Assembly: GCF_009755815.1 (NCBI RefSeq)
Contig: NZ_WRPK01000008.1
Coordinates: 62,001 to 126,000, forward strand
Direction: 5' to 3'
Source of the DNA: Flavisphingomonas formosensis
Lineage (GTDB): Bacteria > Pseudomonadota > Alphaproteobacteria > Sphingomonadales > Sphingomonadaceae
DNA: 64,000 nt
Below the pieces are notes generated by a model. That model made no database searches, had not been told where the DNA came from, and was given only the letters and a program-made list of their open reading frames with translations. Every line of letters starts with the position of its first letter. Positions within the stretch are counted from its first letter, which is position 1. Made by a program: the position numbers and the translations under genes. Shown in pieces: positions 1 through 8,606 of the stretch.

Positions 1-1040
1 AGGCCCGGAAGGCGTGTGGCGCGCCCGTCCGGCAGGGTGAGGTCGACCAGGCCGCCGGCATTCAGATGCGGATCGTCGAACAACTCGTCCGGGCGGGTGA
101 TCGGCGCAAAGGGCAGGCCGATCGTCTCCAGCTTCTCGACCAGCGCGTCGCGGGTCATGCCGGCGAACAGCGCCCGGACCTGCGGCAGGATCGCGTCGCG
201 CGCCAGCACGCGCTGGTTGTTCGCGCGATAATCCGGATTGTCGCCGAGCGCATCGAGGCCGAAGGCACGGCAGAAGGCGAGCCATTGGGAATCGCTCACC
301 ACGCCGACGAACAACTGCTCCTCGGGCTCGCTCGTCTCGAACACGTCGTAGATCGCCCAGGCCGAGATGCGCACCGGCATCGGCCGCGCGGCGGCGCCGG
401 TCACGGCTTGCTGCGCCATATGCTGGCCGACGAGGAAGGCCGTGGTTTCATAGAGCGAGCAGCGCACCTCGCTGCCCTTGCCGGTGCGGTGCCGCTGCTC
501 GACCGCGGCAAGGATGCCGATCACGCCGAACATGCCGCCGGTAATGTCGATCACCGACGCGCCGGCGCGCAGCGGCCGGCCGGGCGGGCCGGTCATATAG
601 GCGAGGCCGCCCATCATCTGCGTGACCTCGTCGAGCGCGGTGCGCTTCTCATACGGCCCGGCGAGAAAGCCTTTGGCGGAACAGTAGATCAGCCGCGGAT
701 TGTCCTTCGACAGCTCTTCATAGGACAGGCCGAGCTTCGCCAGCGTGCCCGGACGGAAATTCTCGATCACGATGTCCGCCTCGGCGATCAGCCGGCGCGC
801 GACGCCGAGCCCGTCCGGCTGCTTGAGATCCAGGCAGATGCTCTGCTTGTTGCGGTTGAACATCGGGAAATAGCCCGCGCCCGAGCCGAGCAAGGTTCGC
901 GTATGATCGCCGCCTACCGGCTCGACCTTGATCACCTCCGCGCCGAGATCGCCCAATATGACTCCAACCGCCGGCCCCATGACCATGTGCGTGAATTCAA
1001 CGACTTTCAGGCCCGCAAGCGGAAGGGCATCCTGGTTCAT
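1..1040 (-). CDS. CaiB/BaiF class III CoA-transferase, 3' end outside the window
   Basis: Transfers CoA between an acyl-CoA and a free carboxylate, which normally activates a substrate for catabolism. The 346 visible codons start LAGLKVVEFTHMVMGP and continue with GDLGAEVIKVEP and NRNKQSICLDLK, the typical family N-terminus. The catalytic aspartate is expected in ASVIDITGGMFG, about residue 165. The ATG at 1038-1040 is the only Met that precedes this signature. The gene is divergent from the HMG-CoA-lyase operon across a 102 bp gap with an imperfect palindrome, so the two are probably co-regulated. The substrate cannot be read from the sequence. Confidence 0.9.
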   Translation of the reverse strand, partial: MNQDALPLAGLKVVEFTHMVMGPAVGVILGDLGAEVIKVEPVGGDHTRTLLGSGAGYFPMFNRNKQSICLDLKQPDGLGVARRLIAEADIVIENFRPGTLAKLGLSYEELSKDNPRLIYCSAKGFLAGPYEKRTALDEVTQMMGGLAYMTGPPGRPLRAGASVIDITGGMFGVIGILAAVEQRHRTGKGSEVRCSLYETTAFLVGQHMAQQAVTGAAARPMPVRISAWAIYDVFETSEPEEQLFVGVVSDSQWLAFCRAFGLDALGDNPDYRANNQRVLARDAILPQVRALFAGMTRDALVEKLETIGLPFAPITRPDELFDDPHLNAGGLVDLTLPDGRATRLPG

Positions 1041-1085
1041 CACTATCCCGGCTAAAAATTGTCATGCCTTGAATGGCTTCACCGA

Positions 1086-1110
1086 TTTGATATAGACCTA
1101 TGACAAATAA
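1086..1110. promoter_or_regulatory. putative GntR-type operator, site 1
   Basis: AT-rich imperfect palindrome, TTTGATATA then TATGACAAA, in the divergent CoA-transferase/HMG-lyase promoter. It matches 19 of 25 positions with 16259-16283 upstream of the TonB receptor, and its left 11 bases recur exactly at 23525. Assignment to the GntR gene at 22547 is inference from proximity. Confidence 0.5.
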
Positions 1111-1142
1111 CGCAACCAGAGTCGAAAGGGTCGGAAGAGATC

Positions 1143-2108
1143 GTGGACGCCATGGACGGCATCGACATCCTCATCAGCGAGGTCGGCCCGCGTGACGGGC
1201 TGCAGAGCATTGACGCCATCATGCCGCTGGAGGCGAAGAAGGCGTGGATCAGCGCGGAGGCGGCAGCCGGCGTGCGCGAGATCGAGGTGGGAAGCTTCGT
1301 TCCCGCCAAGCTGCTGCCCCAGCTCGCCGATACACGCGAGGTGGTCGCGCATGCCTTGACGATTCCGGGGCTCACCGTCGCCGTGCTGGTGCCCAATGCC
1401 CGCGGTGCCGAGGCGGCGCTGGAGGCGGGTGCGCACAAGCTGACCCTACCGCTCTCGGTATCGGAGACGCATTCGCTGCGCAACCTGCGCCGTACGCATG
1501 AACAGGTGCTGGAGGAAGCACGCGCCATCGCGGCCATGATCGCCGCACAGCCGCCCGAGAAACGCCCGCATTTCGAAGGCAGCCTTTCCACCGCCTTCGG
1601 CTGCACGCTGGAAGGCGCGATCCCCGACGCGCAGATCGCACGCCTGGCCGAAAGGCTGATGGCTGCGGGCTGCGACGAGGTGGGCCTCTCCGACACCACC
1701 GGCTATGCCGATCCGGCAGCGGTGAAGCACCTCATCAACCTCGTCCGCGATACGGTGGGCGAAAAGACGCTGACCGGCATCCACTTGCACAACACGCGCG
1801 GCCTCGGCCTCGCCAACGCGCTGGCCGCGATCGAATGCGGGCTCACCACGCTGGACAGCTCGCTCGGCGGTCTCGGCGGTTGCCCCTTCGCGCCCGGCGC
1901 CTCGGGCAACATCGTGACCGAGGATCTCGTCTTCATGCTGGAGGCGATGGGGCTGCGCACCGGCATCGACATCGACAGGCTGGTCGCAACACGGGAGATC
2001 CTGGCCGCGGCGGTGCCGAACGAGCCGCTCTATGGTTTCATACCAGATGCGGGTCTCCCGCTCGGTTTCAACGCGGCCGCACGTCGGCCTGTCAAGGAGG
2101 TAGCATGA
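1143..2108 (+). CDS. hydroxymethylglutaryl-CoA lyase family protein
   Basis: DRE-TIM/HMGL-like aldolase, expected to cleave a 3-hydroxy-3-methylacyl-CoA into acetyl-CoA (or acyl-CoA) plus a keto acid. The N-terminus carries SEVGPRDGLQ with the catalytic Arg-Asp. The metal-binding HLHNTRG and the cysteine loop GGLGGCPFAPGASGN are present, and 321 residues is the family length. The start is either GTG 1143 (a GGAAGA sits 4-8 bases upstream) or ATG 1152. It is the first gene of a tightly overlapping four-gene operon. Paired with a divergent CoA-transferase it suggests terminal C-C cleavage of an activated acid; true HMG-CoA is only one possible substrate. Confidence 0.9.
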   Translation: MDAMDGIDILISEVGPRDGLQSIDAIMPLEAKKAWISAEAAAGVREIEVGSFVPAKLLPQLADTREVVAHALTIPGLTVAVLVPNARGAEAALEAGAHKLTLPLSVSETHSLRNLRRTHEQVLEEARAIAAMIAAQPPEKRPHFEGSLSTAFGCTLEGAIPDAQIARLAERLMAAGCDEVGLSDTTGYADPAAVKHLINLVRDTVGEKTLTGIHLHNTRGLGLANALAAIECGLTTLDSSLGGLGGCPFAPGASGNIVTEDLVFMLEAMGLRTGIDIDRLVATREILAAAVPNEPLYGFIPDAGLPLGFNAAARRPVKEVA

Positions 2109-2785
2109 CGATCATCGGAACGAAGATGGTGCGCGAGGACAAGACCGCGCGTCAGCTCTTCGAGGAGGTCATGGCCAATCCTGCGCGCAAGAAGTTCGGC
2201 TTCGGCGAGAAGCTCGCCATCATGAACGTCGATTTCCAGCAGGCCTATACGCGGATCGACATGTTCAAGACGGCATATGAGACCGATCCGAAGCAGATCG
2301 ACTATGTGAACACCATCTCGCGCCTTGCCCGTGCGAAGGGCATGCCAGTAATCTGGTCGCGCGTCGGCTATAAGGACGATGCGGGCGATGCCGGCGTCTG
2401 GGGCACGCGCACCGATACCGAGGATTCGCTCCAGAACATCAAATATGGCAGCGAGCGCCACGCCTATGATCCGCGCTGCGAGATCGATCCCAACGATCTT
2501 CAGTACACCAAGCGCATGCCGTCGGCCTTCTTCGAGACGCCGCTCAATTCCTATCTGCGCTGGCACAAGGTCGATACGGTGATCGTCACCGGCGGCAGCA
2601 CCTCGGGCTGCGTGCGCGCGACGGCGGTGGACGCCCTCGCCTATGGCTTCCGCTCGATCGTCCCGATCGAGACCTGCGCGGACAAGCATGAGAGCTATCA
2701 TTTCGCCAATCTGACCGATCTTCAGCTCAAATATGCCGATGTCGAGCCGGTGCAGACGGTCATCGACTGGCTGGAGGCACGCTGA
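2105..2785 (+). CDS. isochorismatase-superfamily cysteine amidohydrolase (N-carbamoylsarcosine/maleamate amidase-like)
   Basis: Probable amidase acting on a small amide or carbamoyl acid. The triad is visible: Asp43 in NVDFQQAY, Lys136 in YTKRMPSAF and Cys169 in GGSTSGCVRATA. It has 226 residues. The ATG at 2105 overlaps the TGA of the lyase gene (ATGA), so translation is likely coupled. Relatives include N-carbamoylsarcosine amidohydrolase and maleamate amidohydrolase; I cannot choose between them. Next to two allantoinase/imidase-like hydrolases it suggests stepwise opening of a nitrogen ring and ammonia release, which is inference. Confidence 0.85.
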   Translation: MTIIGTKMVREDKTARQLFEEVMANPARKKFGFGEKLAIMNVDFQQAYTRIDMFKTAYETDPKQIDYVNTISRLARAKGMPVIWSRVGYKDDAGDAGVWGTRTDTEDSLQNIKYGSERHAYDPRCEIDPNDLQYTKRMPSAFFETPLNSYLRWHKVDTVIVTGGSTSGCVRATAVDALAYGFRSIVPIETCADKHESYHFANLTDLQLKYADVEPVQTVIDWLEAR

Positions 2786-3711
2786 TGCGCGAAGGCGAAG
2801 GCGATCCTGGCCTCTACGATTTCCGTCCCTATCGGGACCGTGCGAAGATCGCCTGGCCCGAGGGCAAAACGGTTGCCGTCTGGGTGTCGCCCAACATCGA
2901 ATTTTACGAGCTCGATCCGCCCGCCAACCCGCAGCGCAAGAGCTGGACGAAGCCGCACCCCGATGTCGTCGGCTATGCGCATCGCGATTATGGCAATCGC
3001 GTCGGTCATCAGCGGCTCGTCGACGTCATGGAGACGCATGGCTTCAAGGGTTCGGTCTCGCTCTCCATCGCGATGTGCCAGCATCATCCCGAGATCGTCG
3101 AACAGGTGAACGCGCTGGGATGGGAATTCTTCAGCCATGGCGCCTACAACACCCGCTATTCCTACGGGATGGACGAAGCGCAGGAACGTGCGCTGATCGA
3201 GGATTCGATCCGCACCGTGCGCGAGGCGACAGGCCAGTCGATCAAGGGCTGGCTCGCCCCCGCCCTCACCCATACGCCGCGCACGCTCGATCTGATCGCC
3301 GAATATGGGCTGACCTATACTTGCGATCTCTATCATGACGATCAGCCGGGGCCGGTGCATGTGCAGTCCGGCCGGCTCATCTCCATGCCCTACAGCCTGG
3401 AGGTGAACGATCATTATGGCTTCTCGGTCTATAATATGAGCCCGCGCGAATATGCCGAGACGCTGATCCGCCAATATGAGCGGCTGGCCGCCGAGGGCGA
3501 GACCTCGGGCACGGTGATGTGCATTCCGCTCCACGCCTATCTGGTCGGCCAGCCGCACCGCATCGGCCCCTTCGCCGAGGTGCTGCGCCACATCGCCGCC
3601 GACGGCCGCGCCTGGATCACCCGCTCGGGCGACATCGCGGACCATTTCCTTGCCCATGACTATGACGCAGCGACGGCCGACGCCGCCCGCTACGCGACGG
3701 AGGCGCGCTGA
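2785..3711 (+). CDS. polysaccharide-deacetylase-fold hydrolase, PuuE allantoinase/cyclic-imidase-like (copy 1)
   Basis: 308-residue NodB-fold protein of the PuuE/cyclic-imide-hydrolase type rather than a sugar deacetylase. There is no signal peptide. Family landmarks are a DYGNRVGHQR segment, WEFFSHGAYNTRY (the SHG motif) and a late IPLHAYLVGQPHRI with two histidines. The start overlaps the previous stop (TGATG). Expected role is hydrolytic opening of a cyclic amide, imide or ureide in the cytoplasm. The next gene is a diverged paralog that lacks the late histidines, so the pair may have different substrates or form a mixed oligomer. The specific substrate is unknown. Confidence 0.8.
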   Translation: MREGEGDPGLYDFRPYRDRAKIAWPEGKTVAVWVSPNIEFYELDPPANPQRKSWTKPHPDVVGYAHRDYGNRVGHQRLVDVMETHGFKGSVSLSIAMCQHHPEIVEQVNALGWEFFSHGAYNTRYSYGMDEAQERALIEDSIRTVREATGQSIKGWLAPALTHTPRTLDLIAEYGLTYTCDLYHDDQPGPVHVQSGRLISMPYSLEVNDHYGFSVYNMSPREYAETLIRQYERLAAEGETSGTVMCIPLHAYLVGQPHRIGPFAEVLRHIAADGRAWITRSGDIADHFLAHDYDAATADAARYATEAR

Positions 3712-4628
3712 TGGCGCTCGATCCCTGCTATCTCGAATATCCCAAGCGCCGCCACGGCATGGACCATGATTTCTATCCCTGGTCCAACCTGTTCGAGCGC
3801 AAGCCCATCGCTTGGCCGGACGGCAAGAGCGTGGCAGTGTGGATCCTGGTCAACCTCGAATGGTTCCCGATCGTGCCGGAAGACAAGCCGTTCCGCGCGC
3901 CGGGCCATATGGTCACCCCCTATCCCGACTATCGCCATTATACGGCACGGGACTATGGCACGCGGATCGGCTTCTACCGACTGCTCGACGCCTTCGCGAA
4001 GGTCGGTGCCAAGGTCTCGGTCGCCGCGAACGCCGCGATCGCCGAGCGTTATCCGTCGGTGATCGCCGACATCGTCGCGGCAGGTCATGAGATCGTCGCC
4101 CATTCCACCGACATGAACGGCACGATCGCAACCGGCATCGGCGAGGAGGCGGAGCGCGCTCTGATCCTGCGCTCGCTCGACACGCTGGAGCGCGTCGCCG
4201 GCACGCGCCCGCGCGGCTGGCACTCGATCGCCCGCTCGCAATCCTTCGACACGCCGCGCCTGCTGGTCGAGGCGGGCGTCGACTATATGTGCGACTGGGT
4301 GAATGACGAGCTGCCCTATCGCTTCACGACCAGCGCGGGCAGCCTGATCAACCTTCCGCTCAACCATGAGCTGTCGGACCGCCAGATCCTGGTCAACCAG
4401 CAGCATTCGGTCGACAGCTATGTCGAGCAGATGACCGACGCCTACACGCTGCTGGAGGCCGAAAGCACCCGCTTCGGCGGTCGCATGCTGCCGCTCAACG
4501 TCACGCCCTATATCATGGGCCTGCCCTACCGCATCGACGCCTTCGAACGCCTCCTCGCCGACCTCGCCGCCCGCCCGGGCACCTGGTTCGCGCGCGGCGA
4601 CTCGATCGTGGATGCGGCTGGAGTGTGA
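3711..4628 (+). CDS. polysaccharide-deacetylase-fold hydrolase, PuuE-like (copy 2, altered active site)
   Basis: 305-residue paralog of the preceding protein, again with a TGATG start-stop overlap. It keeps DYGTRIGFYR and a CDWVNDELPY segment resembling the PuuE DSYADDLPY region. Where copy 1 has SHG it has EIVAHSTDMNG, and where copy 1 has PLHAYLVGQPHRI it has PLNVTPYIMGLPYRI, losing both histidines. Either its chemistry or substrate differs from copy 1, or it is a structural partner. It is the last gene of the operon and is followed by a strong hairpin. Confidence 0.75.
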   Translation: MALDPCYLEYPKRRHGMDHDFYPWSNLFERKPIAWPDGKSVAVWILVNLEWFPIVPEDKPFRAPGHMVTPYPDYRHYTARDYGTRIGFYRLLDAFAKVGAKVSVAANAAIAERYPSVIADIVAAGHEIVAHSTDMNGTIATGIGEEAERALILRSLDTLERVAGTRPRGWHSIARSQSFDTPRLLVEAGVDYMCDWVNDELPYRFTTSAGSLINLPLNHELSDRQILVNQQHSVDSYVEQMTDAYTLLEAESTRFGGRMLPLNVTPYIMGLPYRIDAFERLLADLAARPGTWFARGDSIVDAAGV

Positions 4629-4684
4629 TCCTTCATCCTACCGCTACGGGCTACGGTATTCACGCAGCCCAGATATGGGTTCCT

Positions 4685-4720
4685 TCCTCGTCATGCTGAA
4701 ACGAGTCAGCATGGCGAGGA
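4685..4720. terminator. hairpin between convergent genes, likely bidirectional terminator
   Basis: 15 bp arms, TCCTCGTCATGCTGA (4685-4699) against 4706-4720, with one mismatch that can pair as G-U, around a 6 base loop. It lies between the hydrolase stop (4628) and the aldehyde dehydrogenase stop (4818). There is no clear T tract, so it could also be a REP-like repeat. Confidence 0.5.
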
Positions 4721-4817
4721 AAATCGTCAGCCACCCTCCACGTGAATCGAACAGCCTTACGAGGGAGGGTAATGTTAACACCGCTCCCGGCAGTCGATCC
4801 GCGTCGAGCGCCGCCGC

Positions 4818-6287
4818 TCACACCCCCAGCTTGCGCAACGCGATCGGCCGCCGCGGGATCGTCACCGTCTTCTGCCGCGTGTAGAAGGCTTCGCAGGCCG
4901 CACCGCCATCGGCACCGACGCCCGAATCCTTATAGCCTCCGAACGGCGCGCGCAGCTCGCGCATCATCGGCGTGTTGCACCAGACGATGCCCGCTTCGAT
5001 CCGCTCCTGCGCCTCCATGATCCGCGCGATATTCTGCGACCAGACATAGGAGACCAGACCGAAGCGGCTGGCATTGGCGATGCGATACGCCTCTTCGTCC
5101 GTATCGAACACCATCAGCGCCGCGAACGGGCCGAAAATCTCCTCCTGGCACACGCGCCGGTCGTTCGAATCCGCGCGCACGATGGTAGGTTCGACATAGC
5201 AGCCGCGATCGAATTGCGGTGCGCGCCGGCCGCCGGTCAGCAAGGTCTCGCCCTCGGCGCCGGCGCCGGGCACGAAGCTCAGCACATGCTGCATGTGGCG
5301 CTGCGAGACGAGCGGCCCGATCTCGGTCGCAGCGTCCAGCGGATCGCCGATGCGGATCTTCCTGGCGCGCTCGACGAACGCTTCGATGAAACGATCGGCG
5401 ATGCCGCGCTGCACGAGGATGCGCGAGCCGGCGAGGCATTGCTGGCCGTTATTGGTGAAGATGCCGAGCAGGGCGCCGTCCACCGCCTGCTCGAAATCGG
5501 CGTCGTCGAAGATGATGTTGGCCGATTTGCCGCCCAGCTCGACCGTCGCCGGTTTCAGCAGCTCGCCGGCGGTGCGCATGATCACCCGTCCGGTCGGCGT
5601 GCCGCCGGTAAAGGTGACGACATCCACGCCCGGATTGCGGATCAGCCGGTCGCCGGTGCTGGCGCCGCGGCCGTTGACCAGGTTGACGACGCCTTCGGGC
5701 AGCCCTGCCTCGCCCAGGATCGAGACGAGCTTGCTGATGCCGAGCGGCGCCTGTTCGGAAGGCTTCAGCACGCAGCTGTTGCCGAAGGCGATCGACGAGG
5801 CGATCTTCATCGATCCCAGCGCCAGCGGCGAGTTCCACGGGCTGATCAGCGCGGCGACGCCGACGGGCTCGCGTCGCACGAAGGTGAGATAATCCGGGTT
5901 CTGCTCGTAGAGGGCGCCGACGCTCTGGCCGATATAGTCGGCGAAGAAGCGGAAATTGTCGGCGGCGCGCAGGATCGAGCGGTTGCGGATCTGCGCGCGC
6001 GGAATGCCGGTATTGGCGCATTCGATGTCGGCCAGCATGTCCGCGGCCGCATCGATCAGGTCCGCGCAGCGGCGCAGCACCGCCTGCCGCTTCTCCACCG
6101 CCATGGCGCGCCACGCGCCCTCGTCGAAGCTACGCCGGGCGGCCGCGACGGCGCGGTCGACGGTGGCGTCGTCGGCCTCGGGCAGCTCGACGATCAGCGT
6201 GTCGTCGGCAGGATTGACGACGGGGATCGGCGCCTCGCCTGCGCTGATCGTTTCCCCGTCGATCAGGGCGGTGATGATGTCGGTCAT
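4818..6287 (-). CDS. NAD(P)-dependent aldehyde dehydrogenase
   Basis: 489-residue ALDH-superfamily enzyme that oxidises an aldehyde or semialdehyde to the acid. Seen in order: SPWNSPLALGSMKIASSIAFGN cofactor region, FTGGTPTGR, the general-base glutamate in ELGGKSANIIFDDAD, and the nucleophilic cysteine in NNGQQCLAGSR. EEIFGPFAALMVF lies towards the end. The start is the ATG at 6285-6287 and the length is standard. It is convergent with the hydrolase operon. A 103 bp palindromic repeat separates it from the upstream racemase-like gene on the same strand. Likely substrates are hydroxymuconic-type or aliphatic semialdehydes; this is not resolvable from sequence. Confidence 0.92.
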   Translation of the reverse strand: MTDIITALIDGETISAGEAPIPVVNPADDTLIVELPEADDATVDRAVAAARRSFDEGAWRAMAVEKRQAVLRRCADLIDAAADMLADIECANTGIPRAQIRNRSILRAADNFRFFADYIGQSVGALYEQNPDYLTFVRREPVGVAALISPWNSPLALGSMKIASSIAFGNSCVLKPSEQAPLGISKLVSILGEAGLPEGVVNLVNGRGASTGDRLIRNPGVDVVTFTGGTPTGRVIMRTAGELLKPATVELGGKSANIIFDDADFEQAVDGALLGIFTNNGQQCLAGSRILVQRGIADRFIEAFVERARKIRIGDPLDAATEIGPLVSQRHMQHVLSFVPGAGAEGETLLTGGRRAPQFDRGCYVEPTIVRADSNDRRVCQEEIFGPFAALMVFDTDEEAYRIANASRFGLVSYVWSQNIARIMEAQERIEAGIVWCNTPMMRELRAPFGGYKDSGVGADGGAACEAFYTRQKTVTIPRRPIALRKLGV

Positions 6288-6337
6288 GGCTGTCTCTTTC
6301 GGCTGTCGGATTCACACATTGGGTGACGGCTCATTTC

Positions 6338-6440
6338 CTTCGTCATCCCGGACTTGATCCGGGATCCATTCGCCGCAGCGCCGGGCATCGATGCGCAACG
6401 CTGCGGCCAATGGATCCTGACTTCCGTCAGGATGACGAAG
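6338..6440. repeat. 103 bp palindromic intergenic repeat (REP/cruciform-like), copy 1
   Basis: Outer arms CTTCGTCATCC and GGATGACGAAG bound the element. Inside are a CCCGG..TCCGGG hairpin, GGATCCATT against AATGGATCC, and CCGCAGCG against CGCTGCGG. A degraded relative lies at 43505-43601. It runs into the end of the racemase-like gene and supplies that gene's stop codon. Confidence 0.85.
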
Positions 6441-7248
6441 AAGAAAAATACGGCGATGTGCGAATGTCTGAGCTCCTTGGAAGGGATGCGGTTGCGGCGC
6501 GGCAGCGGTCGCGCCAGGCTTTGGCTGCTTCGGAAGCAGAATCGAGCAGGTCGCCGAGGCCGAGGCGATCGTAGATCGTCGCGGCGAGGCAGAGGTTGGA
6601 AGACAGGATGGTGAGCCCCTCCGGGGCGTCGGCGATCAACGGCAGCGAAGGCATGCCGGTGCCGGTCAGCAGCACCGCATCCACCTTGGCAGGATCGATC
6701 CGCGCGATTGCCGGGGCCGCATCGGCGCTGCCCAGCGCGTAGATGCCCCGCGTGTCCGCATCGGGCGCGAGGCTTCCCGCGCTGTCGACGCTGACCAGTT
6801 CGTAGCCGAGCGCCTGCCAATAGCGCACCGCTGCCTGGGCCAGCCCTGCCGGATAGGGCGAGACGAGCGCGATGCGCTGCGCGCCGATCCGCATCAGGGT
6901 ACAGGCGATGGCATCGGCCGCGGTGACGATCGGATAGCCAAAGCGATCCTCGCAATAGGCCAGTACCGCGCGCTCGTCGGCAGGATCGACGACATAGGAC
7001 GAGGCGGTGCAGCCGAAGCCGAATATGTCGGGCCGAAACGTGTCGAACGCGGCGAGATGGTCAACCAGACGCAGCAGATAGTCACGCAGCCGATCGGCGG
7101 GTACCCCGGCCTGGCTGGTCAGCCGGGTCACGGTGACGCTCGCGGTGGGGGGCGTCAGGATAGCGAACTCGGTCTCGACGGTAGGATTGGCCTGCGGCGT
7201 GCCGATGCCGATCCGCCCGCCGCGCCCATAGTCGTACGAACCGCCCAT
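6427..7248 (-). CDS. Asp/Glu racemase-superfamily protein (maleate isomerase / arylmalonate decarboxylase-like)
   Basis: Two-Cys racemase fold, 273 residues. GRIGIGTPQANPTVETEF is the family N-terminus; FGFGCTASSYVV carries the first catalytic cysteine. The second half has VDAVLLTGTGMPSLP and LSSNLCLAATIY with a late cysteine. Members isomerise maleate, decarboxylate malonates or racemise hydantoins. The ATG at 7248 overlaps the monooxygenase stop (TGATG), so they form an operon. The last residues, SPYFSSSSS, and the TGA are encoded inside the palindromic repeat at 6338-6440, which implies insertion of the repeat changed the C-terminus. Confidence 0.8.
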   Translation of the reverse strand: MGGSYDYGRGGRIGIGTPQANPTVETEFAILTPPTASVTVTRLTSQAGVPADRLRDYLLRLVDHLAAFDTFRPDIFGFGCTASSYVVDPADERAVLAYCEDRFGYPIVTAADAIACTLMRIGAQRIALVSPYPAGLAQAAVRYWQALGYELVSVDSAGSLAPDADTRGIYALGSADAAPAIARIDPAKVDAVLLTGTGMPSLPLIADAPEGLTILSSNLCLAATIYDRLGLGDLLDSASEAAKAWRDRCRAATASLPRSSDIRTSPYFSSSSS

Positions 7249-8453
7249 CAATCGATCACCGCAGCCCGGCGGAGCCCTGCGATCATCGAGCTGCGCAGCA
7301 GATGCTCGCGCGCGGCGACGGGATCACCCGCCGTCTTCTGCAGTGCCGTCAGCATCTCGCGCCTTTTGTCGCCATCCCGCTCCTGCATGCGCGCGCGGTT
7401 GCGGTCGGCCTGCGCCAGCACCTCCTGCTCCGCGATCGGCTTGCGGCGGCGGGTATAGCGGTCGAGCAGATCGATCGGCGCGCCTTTCCAGATCTCGGAC
7501 AGCGTCGCCACCAGTTCAAACGCGTCGTGCACGCCGCCGTTCATGCCCATGCCGCCCGAGGGCGAGTTCACATGCGCCGCGTCGCCCGCCAGCACGATGC
7601 GGCCCTTCCGATAATCGTCGGCGATGCGCATGTGGATACGATAGGGCCGTGTCTCCAGCACCTCGTGCCCGGCGTCGCTCGGCGCGATCTCCTGCAGCTT
7701 GCGCGCGATGCTCTCGGGGCGCAGCCCATCCTCCACGGTCTCGTCATGATCGGGATAGAGGCTGCAGCGCCAGAGATTGGGCAGCCGCAGCAGGCTGAAC
7801 GTGCCGCCCTCCTTCCAGACATAATTGACGTTGGAGAGACCCGGCAGATGTTCGTGAAAGGGAAAGAGCGTCGTCGCGAGGATCGTCGTCTCGGGGTAGG
7901 TCTTGCCTTCGAAGGCGATGCCCGCATCCTGCCGCACCACGCTGCGCGATCCGTCCGCGCCGATCAGATAGCGTCCGGTGAAGCTCTGCGGATCGGCGTC
8001 CGCCGGCGCGTCGACCGGTCGCGCGACGACGGTGACGCCCTCCTCGTCCTGCGACACCGCATCCACCCGGATGCCGAGCAGCACGCGCCCACGCCCTTCC
8101 GCCTGCAGCCGTTCCAGGAGCAGGGCGCACAGCTTCGACTGTTCGCACTGCAATCGGAAGGGGTGGCGTGTGTCGGCAGCGATCGCCGTAAGATCGAATT
8201 CCGCCTTCTCGCCTGTCTCGTGCAACCGGATCTGCCAGGTCGGGCTGCGCAGCCCCTGCGCCACCAGCGGTTCGGCCAGCCCCAGCGTGTCGAGCAGGTC
8301 GAGCGTCGGGGGATGAAAGGTCGAGGCGCGCAGATCGGAGGCGAGCACCGGCTCCGCAGCGATCAAGGTGAAGGGAATGCCGCGCGTGCCGAGCAGATAG
8401 GCTGCGGTCAGCCCCACCGGCCCTGCGCCCACCACGATCACCCCGTCGTCCAT
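7248..8453 (-). CDS. FAD-dependent aromatic monooxygenase (group A, PHBH/PheA-like)
   Basis: 401-residue flavoprotein hydroxylase. The N-terminal VIVVGAGPVGLTAAYLLG is the GxGxxG dinucleotide motif. GADGSRSVVRQDAGI is the DG motif, and GRIVLAGDAAHVNSPSGGMGMNGG is the second FAD motif. It would hydroxylate a phenolic or heteroaromatic ring using NAD(P)H and O2. First gene of a two-gene minus-strand operon with the racemase-like gene, divergent from the methyltransferase operon. The shared 209 bp gap holds putative operators of both families described here. The combination of ring hydroxylase and maleate-isomerase-like enzyme recalls nicotinate-type pathways, but no ring-cleavage dioxygenase is certain nearby. 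Confidence 0.9.
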   Translation of the reverse strand: MDDGVIVVGAGPVGLTAAYLLGTRGIPFTLIAAEPVLASDLRASTFHPPTLDLLDTLGLAEPLVAQGLRSPTWQIRLHETGEKAEFDLTAIAADTRHPFRLQCEQSKLCALLLERLQAEGRGRVLLGIRVDAVSQDEEGVTVVARPVDAPADADPQSFTGRYLIGADGSRSVVRQDAGIAFEGKTYPETTILATTLFPFHEHLPGLSNVNYVWKEGGTFSLLRLPNLWRCSLYPDHDETVEDGLRPESIARKLQEIAPSDAGHEVLETRPYRIHMRIADDYRKGRIVLAGDAAHVNSPSGGMGMNGGVHDAFELVATLSEIWKGAPIDLLDRYTRRRKPIAEQEVLAQADRNRARMQERDGDKRREMLTALQKTAGDPVAAREHLLRSSMIAGLRRAAVID

Positions 8454-8473
8454 CGCCCATTCCGCCCGCTGGT

Positions 8474-8498
8474 TTATTTGTATTACTTCTAATAGTAA
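8474..8498. promoter_or_regulatory. possible GntR-type operator, site 3 (weak)
   Basis: Begins TTATTTGT like the reverse complement of sites 1 and 2 and matches site 1 at 16 of 25 positions. It also contains its own 7 bp inverted repeat, TATTACT and AGTAATA (8481-8500). It lies 21-45 bp upstream of the monooxygenase start. AT-rich composition makes chance similarity possible. Confidence 0.3.
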
Positions 8499-8606
8499 TA
8501 TGTCCCGCGCAAGCGATTTTTCGGGCCGCCTGCAGGCTGTGTAATTTTTCGCGGCAACGCGCGGATCGCATTGAAGGCTGCCTTACGGAGTGATACGCTC
8601 CGATTC

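Noticed and set aside
66-1055. Long plus-strand open frame of 329 codons at the left edge
   Set aside because: It is antisense to a clear CoA-transferase with conserved motifs; its own translation has no family features and is Arg/His-rich as expected for a shadow frame.
2105-8453. Assignment of the amidase, racemase, hydrolase and monooxygenase as nicF, nicE, nicD and nicC of nicotinate degradation
   Set aside because: The fold families match, but no 2,5-dihydroxypyridine dioxygenase or nicotinate hydroxylase is visible, the hydrolases lack a serine nucleophile, and the surrounding flavoproteins and CoA enzymes do not belong to that pathway.
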